Of a stretch of DNA of 35,193 nt, positions 1 to 10,661 are shown piece after piece. The notes under the pieces were generated by a model. The model did no database searches and had not been told where the DNA came from. It saw nothing but the letters and a program-made list of their open reading frames with translations. The stretch is from Pseudomonadaceae bacterium (GTDB lineage: Bacteria > Pseudomonadota > Gammaproteobacteria > Pseudomonadales > Pseudomonadaceae), in assembly GCA_019745275.1 (NCBI GenBank), contig JAIETJ010000001.1, positions 1 through 35,193 of the forward strand, given 5' to 3'. Within the stretch, counting starts at the first letter, position 1. Every line of letters begins with the position of its first letter. The translations under genes and the position numbers were made by a program.

Positions 1-541
1 AGTCAGCGGCTTCTTCCGGGTCAGTGAGCATCTGGCTGTGATCGAGCACGCCTTCAGCGCCGACGCCGTCTTCTTCGCCAGCCATGCCGGTTTCCAAGCT
101 GCCCAAGCAGCCCAACTCACCTTCCACCGAGACGCCGCAAGCGTGCGAGAAGGCTACGGTTTCACGGGTTACACGGACGTTATAGTCGTAGTCGGCCGGG
201 GTTTTGCCGTCGGCTTTCAGCGAGCCGTCCATCATTACCGAGCTAAAGCCCAACTGGATCGAGCGCTGGCAGACATCCGGGCTGGTACCGTGGTCTTGGT
301 GCATGCACACCGGAATGTGCGGGAACTCTTCAATCGCCGCCAGAATCAGGTGACGCAAAAACGGCGCGCCGGCGTATTTACGCGCACCGGCTGAGGCCTG
401 CACGATCACCGGTGAGTCGGTCTTATCGGCCGCTTCCATGATGGCGCGCATTTGCTCGAGGTTATTGACGTTGAATGCCGGTACGCCATAGCCAAATTCG
501 GCGGCGTGGTCGAGCATTTGACGCATGCTGATAAGTGCCAT
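1..541 (-). CDS. fbaA: Fructose-bisphosphate aldolase, class II (N-terminal part, runs off window)
   Basis: This is the N-terminal 180 residues of a class II, zinc-dependent fructose-1,6-bisphosphate aldolase, which interconverts fructose bisphosphate with DHAP and glyceraldehyde-3-phosphate in the cytoplasm. My translation begins [20 protein letters not shown] and contains [10 protein letters not shown], which holds the metal-binding His and the Asp of this family, followed by SVMMDGS. The start ATG at 539-541 is preceded by GGGAG about nine bases upstream. The reading frame is open to the left edge, so the C-terminal half is missing from the window only. It is the last gene seen in the tktA-epd-pgk direction and sits 62 bp after the small lipoprotein gene, so co-transcription is likely. 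Family assignment is confident. Confidence 0.95.
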   Translation of the reverse strand, partial: MALISMRQMLDHAAEFGYGVPAFNVNNLEQMRAIMEAADKTDSPVIVQASAGARKYAGAPFLRHLILAAIEEFPHIPVCMHQDHGTSPDVCQRSIQLGFSSVMMDGSLKADGKTPADYDYNVRVTRETVAFSHACGVSVEGELGCLGSLETGMAGEEDGVGAEGVLDHSQMLTDPEEAAD

Positions 542-603
542 AGTTGCAGTCTCCCTTATATATCTAGCCGTGCGCGCAGCGCTGAGCAGCTGCGCGATTT
601 AAA

Positions 604-930
604 TTATTTGCCTTGGGCTTTGCAGCCGCGGCCGATCAAGTTGTTGTTAGCCACCCAGTACACCAGCCCTTCATCACCCTTGAGGTGGAAGGCCAGCACG
701 TTGTTGCTATAGAGCGTACCCGAGGCGGCGGGTTCCGGAGTCAGGTGGTAAGGCATGTCACCGGCGCCGAGACGCACTTCCACGCCTTGAGCCAAGGTCG
801 TATCGGGGCGCCAATACAGCTCAACCTGCGAGTCGCAGACCCAGCGGGTCCACGCCGCGGTGGGTTCTGGCTGAATGGTACAGGCGCCTAGGCCGGCGGC
901 CAGTGCCAGCATAACTAAATGTTTGCTCAT
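604..930 (-). CDS. Small lipoprotein resembling MliC/PliC lysozyme inhibitor
   Basis: This 108-residue protein has a lipoprotein signal (hydrophobic residues 5-16, then Gly-Ala-Cys with Cys17 as the probable lipidated residue). The mature part looks like the MliC family of membrane-bound inhibitors of c-type lysozyme: an early WVCDS, a central AASGTLYSNNVLAFHLKG corresponding to the family's conserved SGxxY segment, and a late Cys that could pair with the early one. MliC proteins protect peptidoglycan in the periplasm from host lysozyme. The start is supported by AAGGAG eight bases upstream. It lies 36 bp after pgk and 62 bp before fbaA, an odd position for an envelope protein inside a glycolytic operon. 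The family call is by motif recognition only; an unrelated small lipoprotein remains possible. Confidence 0.7.
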   Translation of the reverse strand: MSKHLVMLALAAGLGACTIQPEPTAAWTRWVCDSQVELYWRPDTTLAQGVEVRLGAGDMPYHLTPEPAASGTLYSNNVLAFHLKGDEGLVYWVANNNLIGRGCKAQGK

Positions 931-966
931 CGGCGCAGCTCCTTATCAAGTGACCGCAGCGGCGGA

Positions 967-2130
967 TTACGCCTTGCCGCGTTGCTCGAGCACTTCAACC
1001 GCTGGCAATACTTTGCCCTCGACAAACTCGAGGAAAGCGCCGCCGCCGGTAGAAATATAGGAAACCTGCTCGGCAATGCCATATTTATCGATGGCCGCTA
1101 AGGTATCGCCACCGCCAGCAATCGAAAACGCCGGACTGGCGGCAATCGCCTCAGCCAGCACCTTGGTGCCGTTACCGAACCGGTCGAACTCAAACACCCC
1201 AACCGGACCGTTCCACAGAATAGTCTTGGCCGACTTGAGCAGCTCAGCAAAATTGGCGGCGGTTTGCGGGCCGATGTCGAGGATCATGTCGTCCTCGCTC
1301 ACTTCACTAATCAGCTTGACGGTAGCTTCAGCGGACTCGGCAAACTGCTTTGCCACCACCACATCGACCGGCAGAGGTACGCTGACCTTAGCGGCGATGG
1401 CGCGTGCCACGTCGAGCAAGTCCGGTTCATATAAGGATTTGCCCACCGGATGGCCGGCCGCGGCCAAGAAGGTGTTGGCAATGCCGCCGCCGACGATCAA
1501 CTGGTCGCAAATAAGGCTCAGGCTATTCAGTACATCGAGCTTGGTCGACACCTTAGAGCCCGCCACGATCGCCGCCATTGGCTTGGCCGGGTTGCCCAAG
1601 GCCTTGCCCAGCGCGTCCAGTTCGGCCGCCAGCAACGGACCGGCACAGGCCACTTTGGCGAACTTGGCCACGCCATGGGTGGAGCCCTCGGCGCGGTGCG
1701 CGGTGCCGAAGGCGTCCATCACAAACACGTCGCACAGGGCGGCGTATTGCTGGGCTAGAGAATCGCTGTTTTTCTTCTCACCGGCGTTGAAACGCACGTT
1801 TTCCAGCAGCACGATCTCGCCAGCCTTAACCTCGACACCAGCGAGGTAATCAGCCACCAGCGGCACGTCGCGGCCCAAGGCTTGCGACAGATAAGCGGCG
1901 ACTGGCGCCAAGCTGTTCTCTGCGCTGAATTCGCCTTCAGTCGGGCGACCTAGGTGCGAGCAAACCATCACCGCCGCGCCTTTTTCCAGGGCTAACTTGA
2001 TGGTCGGCAACGAGGCGATAATCCGCGCAGCGCTGCTAACTACGCCGTCTTTTACCGGCACATTGAGGTCTTCGCGGATCAGTACGCGCTTACCTGCAAG
2101 GTCAAGGTCAGTCATTTTAAGTACGGTCAT
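967..2130 (-). CDS. pgk: Phosphoglycerate kinase
   Basis: This 387-residue cytoplasmic enzyme transfers phosphate between 1,3-bisphosphoglycerate and ADP in glycolysis and gluconeogenesis. It has the full family layout: an N-terminal substrate-binding domain beginning with [16 protein letters not shown], the VCSHLGRP segment, [10 protein letters not shown], then the nucleotide-binding domain with GSKVSTKL, and the C-terminal loops WNGPVGVFE and SIAGGGDT, ending with [10 protein letters not shown]. Length is normal for a bacterial Pgk. The ATG at 2128-2130 follows an AGGA about seven bases upstream. It is 59 bp downstream of epd and 36 bp upstream of the lipoprotein gene, all in the same direction, consistent with one operon. 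Confidence 0.97.
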   Translation of the reverse strand: MTVLKMTDLDLAGKRVLIREDLNVPVKDGVVSSAARIIASLPTIKLALEKGAAVMVCSHLGRPTEGEFSAENSLAPVAAYLSQALGRDVPLVADYLAGVEVKAGEIVLLENVRFNAGEKKNSDSLAQQYAALCDVFVMDAFGTAHRAEGSTHGVAKFAKVACAGPLLAAELDALGKALGNPAKPMAAIVAGSKVSTKLDVLNSLSLICDQLIVGGGIANTFLAAAGHPVGKSLYEPDLLDVARAIAAKVSVPLPVDVVVAKQFAESAEATVKLISEVSEDDMILDIGPQTAANFAELLKSAKTILWNGPVGVFEFDRFGNGTKVLAEAIAASPAFSIAGGGDTLAAIDKYGIAEQVSYISTGGGAFLEFVEGKVLPAVEVLEQRGKA

Positions 2131-2189
2131 GGTTCAGTCCTAACAGGTTAAAAGGTGAGTCGCCCCGAGGCGTATCAAAACGTGGATCG

Positions 2190-3224
2190 TCAAGAGGCGT
2201 CGAGCCAATGCTCGGCGACATCTAACATGCGGTTAGCAAAGCCCCACTCGTTGTCGAACCAAGCCAACACGTTAACCAGCCGAGGGCCAGAAACGCGGGT
2301 CTGACTGCCATCGACGATGGCCGAGTGAGGATCATGATTAAAGTCACAACTGGCGTGCGGCAGTTCGGTGTAAGCCAGTAAACCCTGCAGCGGGCCGCTT
2401 TCGGCGGCCGCACGCAGCAACTGATTAACTTCAGCGGCCGTGGTATCGCGGGCCATCTGCAAGGTGATATCCAAGCAGGAGACATTCACCGTCGGGACCC
2501 GAATCGCCTTGGCTTGAATCCGCCCGGTCAACTCTGGCAACAAGCGCTCAATGCCGCGCGCCAAGCCGGTGGACACCGGAATCACCGACTGAAACGCTGA
2601 ACGGGTGCGACGCAGGTCTTCGTGGTGGTAGGCATCGATCACCGGCTGGTCATTCATCGCCGAATGAATGGTGGTAATCGACACGTACTCCAGACCAATC
2701 GCTTCATTCAGCAGTTTCAACAGTGGCACGCCACAGTTGGTGGTGCAGGAGGCATTCGAGACCAACACTTCCTGCCCTGTAAGCTGCTGCTGATTAACCC
2801 CGTAGACGATGGTGGCGTCGATATCCGCCTCGCTGGACATCGGCTGCGATAGCAGTACCCGTGGCGCACCGGCGCTAACAAAGCGTTCGGCCTGCTCGCG
2901 AGTGGTGTATTGCCCGGAGCACTCCAACAATAAGTCGATGCCCAATTCAGCCCAATTAATCGCCTCGGGACTGCTCTGGCGCAGCACTTTTACGCACTGC
3001 CCCTGGATATGCAGGCAATCACCGTCGACCCGTACCTCACCGGGAAAACGCCCGTGGGTGGAGTCGAAGCGGGTTAAATATTCGATGCTGGCCTGATCGG
3101 CCAAGTCATTCAGCGCGACTATTTCCAGCCGCGCCCCAGCACCCCGCTCGTGCAACGCACGCAGCACGCAACGACCGATACGGCCATAACCGTTGAGGGC
3201 GATTTTATAGGGGCGTTTGGACAT
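2190..3224 (-). CDS. epd: D-erythrose-4-phosphate dehydrogenase (GapB-type)
   Basis: This 344-residue member of the glyceraldehyde-3-phosphate dehydrogenase superfamily begins with a Rossmann motif (KIALNGYGRIGR, residues 7-18). It carries the catalytic cysteine in SNASCTTNC with the partner His in TTIHSAMND, and ends with the expected WFDNEWGFANRM. I call it Epd rather than Gap because of its place between tktA and pgk, as in other gammaproteobacteria, and its sequence flavour. Epd oxidises erythrose-4-phosphate to 4-phosphoerythronate, the first step of the DXP-dependent pyridoxal phosphate pathway, and transketolase upstream makes that substrate. The start ATG is at 3222-3224. A glycolytic GAPDH role cannot be excluded from sequence alone. 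Confidence 0.9.
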   Translation of the reverse strand: MSKRPYKIALNGYGRIGRCVLRALHERGAGARLEIVALNDLADQASIEYLTRFDSTHGRFPGEVRVDGDCLHIQGQCVKVLRQSSPEAINWAELGIDLLLECSGQYTTREQAERFVSAGAPRVLLSQPMSSEADIDATIVYGVNQQQLTGQEVLVSNASCTTNCGVPLLKLLNEAIGLEYVSITTIHSAMNDQPVIDAYHHEDLRRTRSAFQSVIPVSTGLARGIERLLPELTGRIQAKAIRVPTVNVSCLDITLQMARDTTAAEVNQLLRAAAESGPLQGLLAYTELPHASCDFNHDPHSAIVDGSQTRVSGPRLVNVLAWFDNEWGFANRMLDVAEHWLDAS

Positions 3225-3251
3225 GGTGATCTCGTTGGGAGGCGACCGTCG

Positions 3252-3275
3252 GGTGGATGACCGAAGTCATCCACC
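3252..3275 (-). promoter_or_regulatory. Intercistronic UUCG-capped RNA hairpin between tktA and epd
   Basis: On the transcribed (minus) strand this is a perfect 10-bp stem (arms 3266-3275 and 3252-3261) closed by the tetraloop UUCG with a C-G closing pair, the especially stable cUUCGg form. It lies just after the tktA stop codon and about 27 bp before the epd start. No U-tract follows, so it is not a standard terminator; an mRNA stabiliser, processing boundary or attenuating stem is more likely. The structure is read directly; the role is inferred. Confidence 0.6.
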
Positions 3276-3287
3276 GTTAAGCGGTGC

Positions 3288-5285
3288 TTAGACGTCCAGC
3301 AACTCGGCGGCGGTTTCCAGCAGGTTTTCCAAGGTGAAACCAAATTCCTCGAACAACTCACCAGCTGGGGCCGACTCGCCGAAGGTGGTCATGCCGATAA
3401 TCCGCCCTTCCAAACCGACGTACTTGTACCAGAAGTCCGCGTGCGAGGCTTCGATGGCAATCCGCGCGCTGACTTGCAGCGGCAGCACCTCTTGCTTGTA
3501 ACCAGCATCCTGAGCGTCAAACACGCTGGTGCTTGGCATCGACACCACGCGCACTTTGCGGCCTTGAGCAGTGAGGGCCTCGTAGGCCTGCACGGCCAAG
3601 CCAACTTCCGAACCGGTGGCAATCAGCAGCAACTCTGGCTCGCCGGCGCAGTCTTTCAATACATAAGCGCCGCGGGCCACATTGGCCAACTGCTGGGCGT
3701 CGCGGCTTTGGTGCGGCAGGTTTTGCCGGCTGAAAATCAACGCCGACGGGCCGTCTGCACGCTCAATGGCGAACTTCCAGGCCACCGCCGATTCAACCGC
3801 ATCACATGGACGCCAAGTGTCTAGGTTCGGCGTGCCACGCAGGCTGGCCAATTGCTCGATCGGCTGGTGAGTTGGGCCGTCTTCGCCCAAGCCGATGGAG
3901 TCGTGGGTGAACACATAGAGCACGCGCTGCTTCATCAGGGCCGACATGCGCACCGCGTTGCGAGCGTATTCCATAAAGATCAGGAAGGTCGCGCCGTACG
4001 GAATGAAGCCGCCGTGCCGGGCCACGCCGTTCATGATCGCGCTCATGCCGAATTCGCGCACGCCGTAATACATGTAGTTGCCGCTGGCATCGTTAGCCGA
4101 CACGCCTTGGCAGCCCTTCCACAACGTCAGGTTGGAACCGGCCAAGTCGGCCGAACCGCCGAGGAACTCTGGTAACAACGGGCCGAGGGCATTCAGTGCG
4201 TTCTGACTGGCTTTGCGGCTGGCGATGGTTTCGCCTTTGGCCGCGACTTCTTGCACATAGGCGGCGGATTTGGCGGCGAAATCAGCCGGCAACTCGCCTT
4301 TCATACGGCGAGTAAATTCACTGGCTAGTTCTGGATGGGCACCGGCGTAGGCGGCAAAGCGCTGGTTCCATTCGGCTTCGCGGGCGGCGCCAGCGGCTTT
4401 GGCATCCCACTCGGCGTAAAGCTCGCTAGGGATTTCAAACGGGCCGTACTTCCAACCCAAGGTGGCACGGGTCAGGGCGATTTCTTCGGCGCCCAATGGC
4501 GCGCCGTGGCAGTCTTCTTTGCCTTGCTTGTTCGGCGAACCAAAGCCGATCACGGTTTTGCAGCAGATCAGCGTCGGTTGCTCGCTCTTACGGGCGGTGG
4601 CAATGGCGATTTGCAGCTCTTCTGGGTCATGCCCGTCAACGTGACGAATCACCTGCCAGCCGTACGCCTCGAAGCGCTTAGGGGTGTCATCGGTGAACCA
4701 GCCTTCGACTTCGCCGTCGATGGAGATGCCGTTGTCGTCATAAAAGGCGATCAACTTGCCCAAGCCCAAGGTGCCAGCCAGCGAGCTAACCTCGTGGGAA
4801 ATACCTTCCATCATGCAGCCATCACCCAAGAACACATAGGTGTGGTGATCGACAATGTTGTGGCCAGCGCGGTTGAACTGCGCCGCCAAGACTTTTTCCG
4901 CCAAGGCGAAACCCACGGCATTCGCCAAGCCCTGACCGAGCGGGCCGGTGGTGGTTTCCACGCCCGGGGTGTAACCAAACTCTGGGTGGCCCGGGGTTTT
5001 GCTGTGCAGTTGGCGAAAGTTTTTCAGGTCGTCGATCGACAGGTCGTAGCCGGTCAGGTGCAGCAAGGAGTAGATCAGCATCGAGCCGTGACCGTTCGAC
5101 AGCACGAAACGGTCGCGGTTAACCCAGTTAGGGTTCGCCGGGTTGTGCTGCAACACGTCGTGCCACAACACTTCAGCGATATCGGCCATGCCCATCGGGG
5201 CACCGGGGTGACCGCTGTTGGCTTTTTGCACAGCATCCATGCTGAGGGCGCGGATGGCATTGGCTCGCTCGCGACGGCTGGGCAT
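3288..5285 (-). CDS. tktA: Transketolase
   Basis: This 665-residue thiamine-diphosphate enzyme of the pentose phosphate pathway moves two-carbon units between sugar phosphates and yields erythrose-4-phosphate, the substrate of the next gene product. Visible signatures include SGHPGAPMG near residues 24-32, the TPP-binding [12 protein letters not shown] followed by the FYDDN segment, the central [12 protein letters not shown] of the pyrimidine domain, and a C-terminal domain with LIATGSEV. Length is typical. The ATG at 5283-5285 has a strong AGGAG six bases upstream. It heads the minus-strand run tktA-epd-pgk-mliC-like-fbaA. Its 5' leader includes the repeat-like stem-loop at 5356-5408. Confidence 0.97.
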   Translation of the reverse strand: MPSRRERANAIRALSMDAVQKANSGHPGAPMGMADIAEVLWHDVLQHNPANPNWVNRDRFVLSNGHGSMLIYSLLHLTGYDLSIDDLKNFRQLHSKTPGHPEFGYTPGVETTTGPLGQGLANAVGFALAEKVLAAQFNRAGHNIVDHHTYVFLGDGCMMEGISHEVSSLAGTLGLGKLIAFYDDNGISIDGEVEGWFTDDTPKRFEAYGWQVIRHVDGHDPEELQIAIATARKSEQPTLICCKTVIGFGSPNKQGKEDCHGAPLGAEEIALTRATLGWKYGPFEIPSELYAEWDAKAAGAAREAEWNQRFAAYAGAHPELASEFTRRMKGELPADFAAKSAAYVQEVAAKGETIASRKASQNALNALGPLLPEFLGGSADLAGSNLTLWKGCQGVSANDASGNYMYYGVREFGMSAIMNGVARHGGFIPYGATFLIFMEYARNAVRMSALMKQRVLYVFTHDSIGLGEDGPTHQPIEQLASLRGTPNLDTWRPCDAVESAVAWKFAIERADGPSALIFSRQNLPHQSRDAQQLANVARGAYVLKDCAGEPELLLIATGSEVGLAVQAYEALTAQGRKVRVVSMPSTSVFDAQDAGYKQEVLPLQVSARIAIEASHADFWYKYVGLEGRIIGMTTFGESAPAGELFEEFGFTLENLLETAAELLDV

Positions 5286-5355
5286 TGCTTATCTCCTAAC
5301 GGGGCTGTGGTAGAAACAGCTCAATATCTACTGCGTTTGGTCATGCTGCGTTGAT

Positions 5356-5408
5356 AGCTGGCTCGGACTGCTCATTTACAACCCGTAAACTCCGCGTCCT
5401 CGCCAGCT
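5356..5408. repeat. Stem-loop of a probable dispersed Pseudomonas intergenic repeat
   Basis: The segment folds into nested arms: AGCTGGC/GCCAGCT (5356-5362 with 5402-5408), GGAC/GTCC (5365-5368 with 5396-5399) and ATTTAC/GTAAAC (5374-5379 with 5385-5390, one G-T). The wording on the minus strand (GGAGTTTACGGGTTGTAAAT followed by GAGCA) resembles an intergenic element I know as common in Pseudomonas genomes. The element probably extends beyond the stem in both directions, roughly 5300-5460. The hairpin is seen directly; its dispersed nature is from memory and not tested here. Confidence 0.5.
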
Positions 5409-5601
5409 TTCGCCTTACCTGACCTGCACTCGCTACGATCTTGAACTGCTTCTGCAAAACATGAAGTCGAAAAAGGCGGGCATTTTCGCCCAGCGCGCCC
5501 GGCGGGGCAATCACAGATGGTCGCTGCGGCGCTATTTGTCGCAGTTAAGACCCTTATCAGGCTGATTCGCCAGTAAATAGTCACGCCGCTAATCCCCGCG
5601 C

Positions 5602-5649
5602 GCCCTGCAAGGGCAATATCAACATTTCTTGATATTGCCCTTGCAGGGC
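5602..5649. promoter_or_regulatory. Perfect 21-bp inverted repeat, candidate operator of the ArsR/methyltransferase-metK operon
   Basis: The arms at 5602-5622 and 5629-5649 are exact reverse complements separated by six bases; the inner part reads ATATCAA-N6-TTGATAT. The right arm covers the predicted -35 box (TTGCAG, 5641-5646) of the downstream gene, a position where a bound repressor would block transcription. ArsR-family repressors bind such palindromes, and the next gene encodes one, so autoregulation is the natural reading. A bidirectional hairpin terminator for tktA is unlikely because tktA is transcribed away from here and no U-tract follows. Confidence 0.7.
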
Positions 5650-5669
5650 TAAATTTCCCCGCCTAGACT
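5641..5669 (+). promoter_or_regulatory. Predicted sigma-70 promoter of the ArsR/methyltransferase-metK operon
   Basis: TTGCAG (5641-5646) and TAGACT (5664-5669) are separated by 17 bases. Seven bases after the -10 box comes the ATG at 5677, so transcription would begin at or within a base or two of the start codon. No Shine-Dalgarno sequence is visible. This suggests a leaderless mRNA. Boxes are seen in sequence; the start point is inferred. Confidence 0.5.
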
Positions 5670-5676
5670 GCCACCC

Positions 5677-6687
5677 ATGAATTTACCTGCCGCCCAGCTT
5701 CGCTTCGAAGCCAGTGAAGAACTCGCCAGCCTGTGCAAGGCCGGCGGCGACCCGCTGCGCTTGAATGTGCTGCGCGCGCTGGCCAACGACTCCTTTGGCG
5801 TGCTGGAGCTGGCGCAAATTTTTGCCACCGGCCAATCGGGCATCAGCCACCATTTAAAGGTGCTGGCCCAAGCGCGCTTGGTCGCCACCCGGCGCGAAGG
5901 CAATGCGATTTTTTATCGCCGGGCGCTGGCGCAGACCGAGTTATTTTGCGGCAAGCTGCACGCCGCCCTGCTCGATGAAGTCGATGCGCTAGAGCTGCCC
6001 GCCGATGTACAGCAACGCATCTCCGCCGTGCACAGCCAGCGCGCTGCGGCCAGCCAAGACTTTTTTGCCCGCATCGCCGATGGCTTTCAAGCCCAGCAAG
6101 ACCTGATTGCCGGCTTGGGGCAGTACCGCGACAGCTTGCTCGGTTTGCTCGACTCACTCAATTTCCCAGCCAACGCCAGCGCACTGGAAGTCGGCCCCGG
6201 CGACGGCGGCTTCTTGCCCGAACTGGCGCGGCGCTTTGCCCAAGTGACGGCGCTGGACAACAGCCCGGCCATGCTCGAACTGGCGCGCCAGCGCTGTGAA
6301 CGCGAAGGCCTAGCCAATGTTCAACTAGAGTTACTCGACGCCCTAAGCACCAGCCCGGCCAGCGCCGACTGCGTGGTACTGAATATGGTGCTGCACCACT
6401 TTGCCGCGCCGGCCGAGGCGCTCAAGCAACTCAGCCAACGGGTTAATCCCGGCGGCAGTTTGCTGATTACCGAATTATGCAGCCACAACCAGAGCTGGGC
6501 CCGCGAAGCCTGCGGCGATCTCTGGCTAGGCTTTGAGCAAGACGACCTGGCCCGCTGGGCCAGTGCCGCGGGGCTAACGCCCGAAGAAAGTCTGTACCTA
6601 GGTTTACGCAATGGTTTCCAGATTCAGGTGCGGCACTTTCGCCGCCCACTGGTCACCCCCTCCTATATAGAACAGGAACTGCCTTGA
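5677..6687 (+). CDS. ArsR-family regulator fused to a SAM-dependent methyltransferase domain
   Basis: This 336-residue two-domain protein has an N-terminal winged helix-turn-helix of the ArsR type (about residues 13-82), with the recognition-helix stretch [15 protein letters not shown] and wing [12 protein letters not shown] class I methyltransferase domain follows, with motif [10 protein letters not shown] at residues 171-179, an acidic residue after the second strand (ALDNS) and the post-motif NMVLHHF. No metal-binding CxC typical of arsenic or cadmium sensors is seen. It overlaps metK by one base (TGATG), so the two are translationally coupled. ArsR-type SahR regulators of methionine-cycle genes are known in some Proteobacteria. 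Here the fused domain could sense SAM or SAH directly; that is inference. The start has no ribosome binding site and may be leaderless. Confidence 0.88.
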   Translation: MNLPAAQLRFEASEELASLCKAGGDPLRLNVLRALANDSFGVLELAQIFATGQSGISHHLKVLAQARLVATRREGNAIFYRRALAQTELFCGKLHAALLDEVDALELPADVQQRISAVHSQRAAASQDFFARIADGFQAQQDLIAGLGQYRDSLLGLLDSLNFPANASALEVGPGDGGFLPELARRFAQVTALDNSPAMLELARQRCEREGLANVQLELLDALSTSPASADCVVLNMVLHHFAAPAEALKQLSQRVNPGGSLLITELCSHNQSWAREACGDLWLGFEQDDLARWASAAGLTPEESLYLGLRNGFQIQVRHFRRPLVTPSYIEQELP

Positions 6688-7877
6688 TGAGCGAATACGC
6701 CCTCTTCACCTCCGAGTCCGTGTCGGAAGGACACCCGGATAAAATCGCCGACCAAATCTCCGATGCGGTGCTCGACGCCATCATCGCCAAAGACAAGCAA
6801 GCCCGCGTGGCCTGCGAAACCTTGGTGAAAACCGGGGTGGCGATTGTGGCGGGCGAGATCACCACCACCGCGTGGATCGACCTTGAGCAACTGGTGCGCG
6901 ACGTGATCGTCGACATTGGCTACAACAGCTCGGACGTCGGCTTCGATGGTGCCACCTGCGGCGTGATCAACATCATTGGCAAGCAGTCGCCAGACATCAA
7001 CCAAGGCGTTGACCGCACCAAGCCCGAAGACCAAGGCGCCGGCGACCAAGGCCTGATGTTTGGTTACGCCAGCAACGAAACCGACGTGCTGATGCCCGCA
7101 CCGATCGTGTTCAGCCACCGTCTGGTAGAACGCCAAGCCGAAGCGCGTAAATCCGGCCTATTGCCGTGGTTGCGCCCCGACGCCAAGAGCCAAGTGACCT
7201 GCCGCTACGAGAACGGCAAGGTGGTGGCCATCGACGCCGTGGTGCTGTCGACCCAACACAACCCAGAGGTTAAATACGCTGACCTGCGCGAAGGCGTGAT
7301 GGAGCTGATCGTCAAGCACGTGCTGCCGGCCGAACTGCTGCACAAAGACACCCAGTTCCACATCAACCCAACCGGCAACTTCGTGATCGGTGGCCCAGTG
7401 GGCGACTGCGGCCTGACCGGCCGTAAAATCATCGTCGACTCCTACGGCGGCATGGCCCGTCACGGCGGCGGCGCGTTCTCCGGCAAGGATCCATCCAAGG
7501 TTGACCGTTCGGCCGCCTACGCTGGTCGTTATGTAGCGAAGAACATCGTGGCCGCCGGCTTGGCTGAGCGCTGCGAGATCCAAGTGTCGTACGCCATCGG
7601 CGTGGCGCAACCGACCTCGATCTCGATCAACACCTTCGGCACCAACACCGTCAGCGAAGACAAAATCATCAAGCTGGTGCGTGAAGTCTTCGACCTGCGT
7701 CCGTACGCCATCACCAAGATGCTCGACCTGCTGCACCCGATGTACCAGGCCACCGCGGCTTACGGTCACTTCGGCCGCACCCCGCAAGAAGTCACCGTGG
7801 ATGGCGACAGCTTCACCACCTTCACCTGGGAAAAAACCGACCGCGCCGCCGACCTACGCAGCGCTGCAGGTTTGTAA
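6687..7877 (+). CDS. metK: S-adenosylmethionine synthetase
   Basis: This 396-residue enzyme makes SAM from methionine and ATP. It has the expected N-terminal [17 protein letters not shown] (His16 and Lys19 of the active site), the hexapeptide-type motif [12 protein letters not shown], and the P-loop-like [20 protein letters not shown] choose the ATG at 6687 over the TTG three bases earlier because it gives the canonical MSEY start and has AGGA nine bases upstream. Its first base is the last base of the upstream stop codon, so it is read from the ArsR/methyltransferase transcript. A strong terminator follows directly. Confidence is high. Confidence 0.97.
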   Translation: MSEYALFTSESVSEGHPDKIADQISDAVLDAIIAKDKQARVACETLVKTGVAIVAGEITTTAWIDLEQLVRDVIVDIGYNSSDVGFDGATCGVINIIGKQSPDINQGVDRTKPEDQGAGDQGLMFGYASNETDVLMPAPIVFSHRLVERQAEARKSGLLPWLRPDAKSQVTCRYENGKVVAIDAVVLSTQHNPEVKYADLREGVMELIVKHVLPAELLHKDTQFHINPTGNFVIGGPVGDCGLTGRKIIVDSYGGMARHGGGAFSGKDPSKVDRSAAYAGRYVAKNIVAAGLAERCEIQVSYAIGVAQPTSISINTFGTNTVSEDKIIKLVREVFDLRPYAITKMLDLLHPMYQATAAYGHFGRTPQEVTVDGDSFTTFTWEKTDRAADLRSAAGL

Positions 7878-7891
7878 GGCTGCACAGAAAC

Positions 7892-7917
7892 AAAAAACCC
7901 GCTGCGGCGGGTTTTTT
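7892..7917 (+). terminator. Rho-independent terminator of the metK operon
   Basis: A CCCGC/GCGGG stem with a four-base loop is flanked by a run of six A on the left and six T on the right (7912-7917). It begins 15 bases after the metK stop. The A run gives it bidirectional character, so it may also end the convergent gene at 7948-8871. Confidence 0.9.
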
Positions 7918-7947
7918 ATTGGCTCTCTATTGACCGGCGCTCCGCGC

Positions 7948-8871
7948 TCATGAACCCGATGAGCCGGGCACAAACCAATAGGCTTTATTCGCAAACGGCT
8001 GATCAGCGGAAAGGTTCGGATTAGCAATTTTGAGTAGACGCCGATTTTGTAAGTTCATGGCCTTGATAACCGCGCCATACTCTTGATTAAACAGGCGATC
8101 CAAGGTGCCATTAGCGACAATTATAGCCATCCCCTCCGCCACCCGCTGCGCATGCTTCGTGCCTTCGGCCGTGCGTGGGAACCAGAAATACACCGGCAGC
8201 GGGTAGTACAACAACAGCTCATTTTCAATCAGCAGCTGCGGGTATTGCTGGCTTGCCTGCTTAAACTCGCCGGCAACTTCCGACACGCCACGACCAAACG
8301 CATCGAAGCGATGCAGCGCCAACATGCCGAATAAACCCTCATAACTGCTGCCGGTTACCACCTTAAGATCGCTGGCTTGATAAATGGCGACATCTGACCA
8401 GTCTCGCCCTTGGCCAAAACTGAACTGGCGCAAATCATCCAAGGTGCGCACGCCGGCAAAGCGCGGGGCATCCTCTGCGCGAATTAAAAACACCCGGTAG
8501 CCCAGCAAGCCTTTATCGATCGGTACCTTTATCGGTTGCAGGGCCCGCTCCAGAGCCTCGGTAGGATTGCGCACGATAATATTTAACCGACCATTCGGCC
8601 GCTGCATTTCAAACAACTGCAATCGCTCATTCAAGGCAGCGCTAGGCTCAACCAGATAATCCCCGTTTTTGTCCCGGGTCGCATCCAAGGCCGCACGCAA
8701 CACCCGCCAGTGATACTGATAACGCTGATCCTGCGCAGACTCCGGGCCGTTGTAGATGAAGTGCCACGGCCTAACCGCCTCGGCCCGCACCGCCAGCGAC
8801 GTAACGGCGAGAATACAACCCAAGCACAAAACCCAGACGTGCATCGCAACCCGTACCCATTTACTAATCAT
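7948..8871 (-). CDS. Periplasmic solute-binding-protein-like protein
   Basis: This 307-residue protein has an N-terminal signal peptide (hydrophobic residues about 9-28, probable cleavage after VRAEA). The body resembles the type II periplasmic binding fold used by family 3 solute-binding proteins: a RTLDDLRQFSFGQGRDW segment and a late EGMAIIVANGTLDRLFNQEYG that matches the usual C-terminal 'G-x-L-x-x-L' helix. There are no transporter membrane or ATPase genes next to it, so it may be a stand-alone sensor or orphan binding protein; the ligand cannot be guessed. It is convergent with metK and divergent from ligB. The start is uncertain: only a weak AGGG-like site precedes the first ATG, and a Met at residue 10 would still leave a signal peptide. 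Confidence 0.65.
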   Translation of the reverse strand: MISKWVRVAMHVWVLCLGCILAVTSLAVRAEAVRPWHFIYNGPESAQDQRYQYHWRVLRAALDATRDKNGDYLVEPSAALNERLQLFEMQRPNGRLNIIVRNPTEALERALQPIKVPIDKGLLGYRVFLIRAEDAPRFAGVRTLDDLRQFSFGQGRDWSDVAIYQASDLKVVTGSSYEGLFGMLALHRFDAFGRGVSEVAGEFKQASQQYPQLLIENELLLYYPLPVYFWFPRTAEGTKHAQRVAEGMAIIVANGTLDRLFNQEYGAVIKAMNLQNRRLLKIANPNLSADQPFANKAYWFVPGSSGS

Positions 8872-8910
8872 CGGCTAAACCCTAACCCGCCAGTCACCAG
8901 CTAATCTTAG

Positions 8911-10632
<1,722 letters not shown>

Positions 10633-10661
10633 CCGCGGCACAGTTAAAGAGATAGCCGCGA

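Noticed and set aside
1076..1849. 257-codon open frame on the plus strand opposite pgk
   Set aside because: Shadow of a conserved phosphoglycerate kinase, with no family features.
4335..5354. 339-codon open frame on the plus strand opposite tktA
   Set aside because: It is the antisense shadow of a clearly conserved transketolase; GC-rich third positions keep the opposite frame open, and it has no recognisable domain or start site.
5372..5584. 70-codon minus-strand frame upstream of tktA
   Set aside because: It overlaps the repeat-like stem-loop, has no ribosome binding site and an unconvincing composition.
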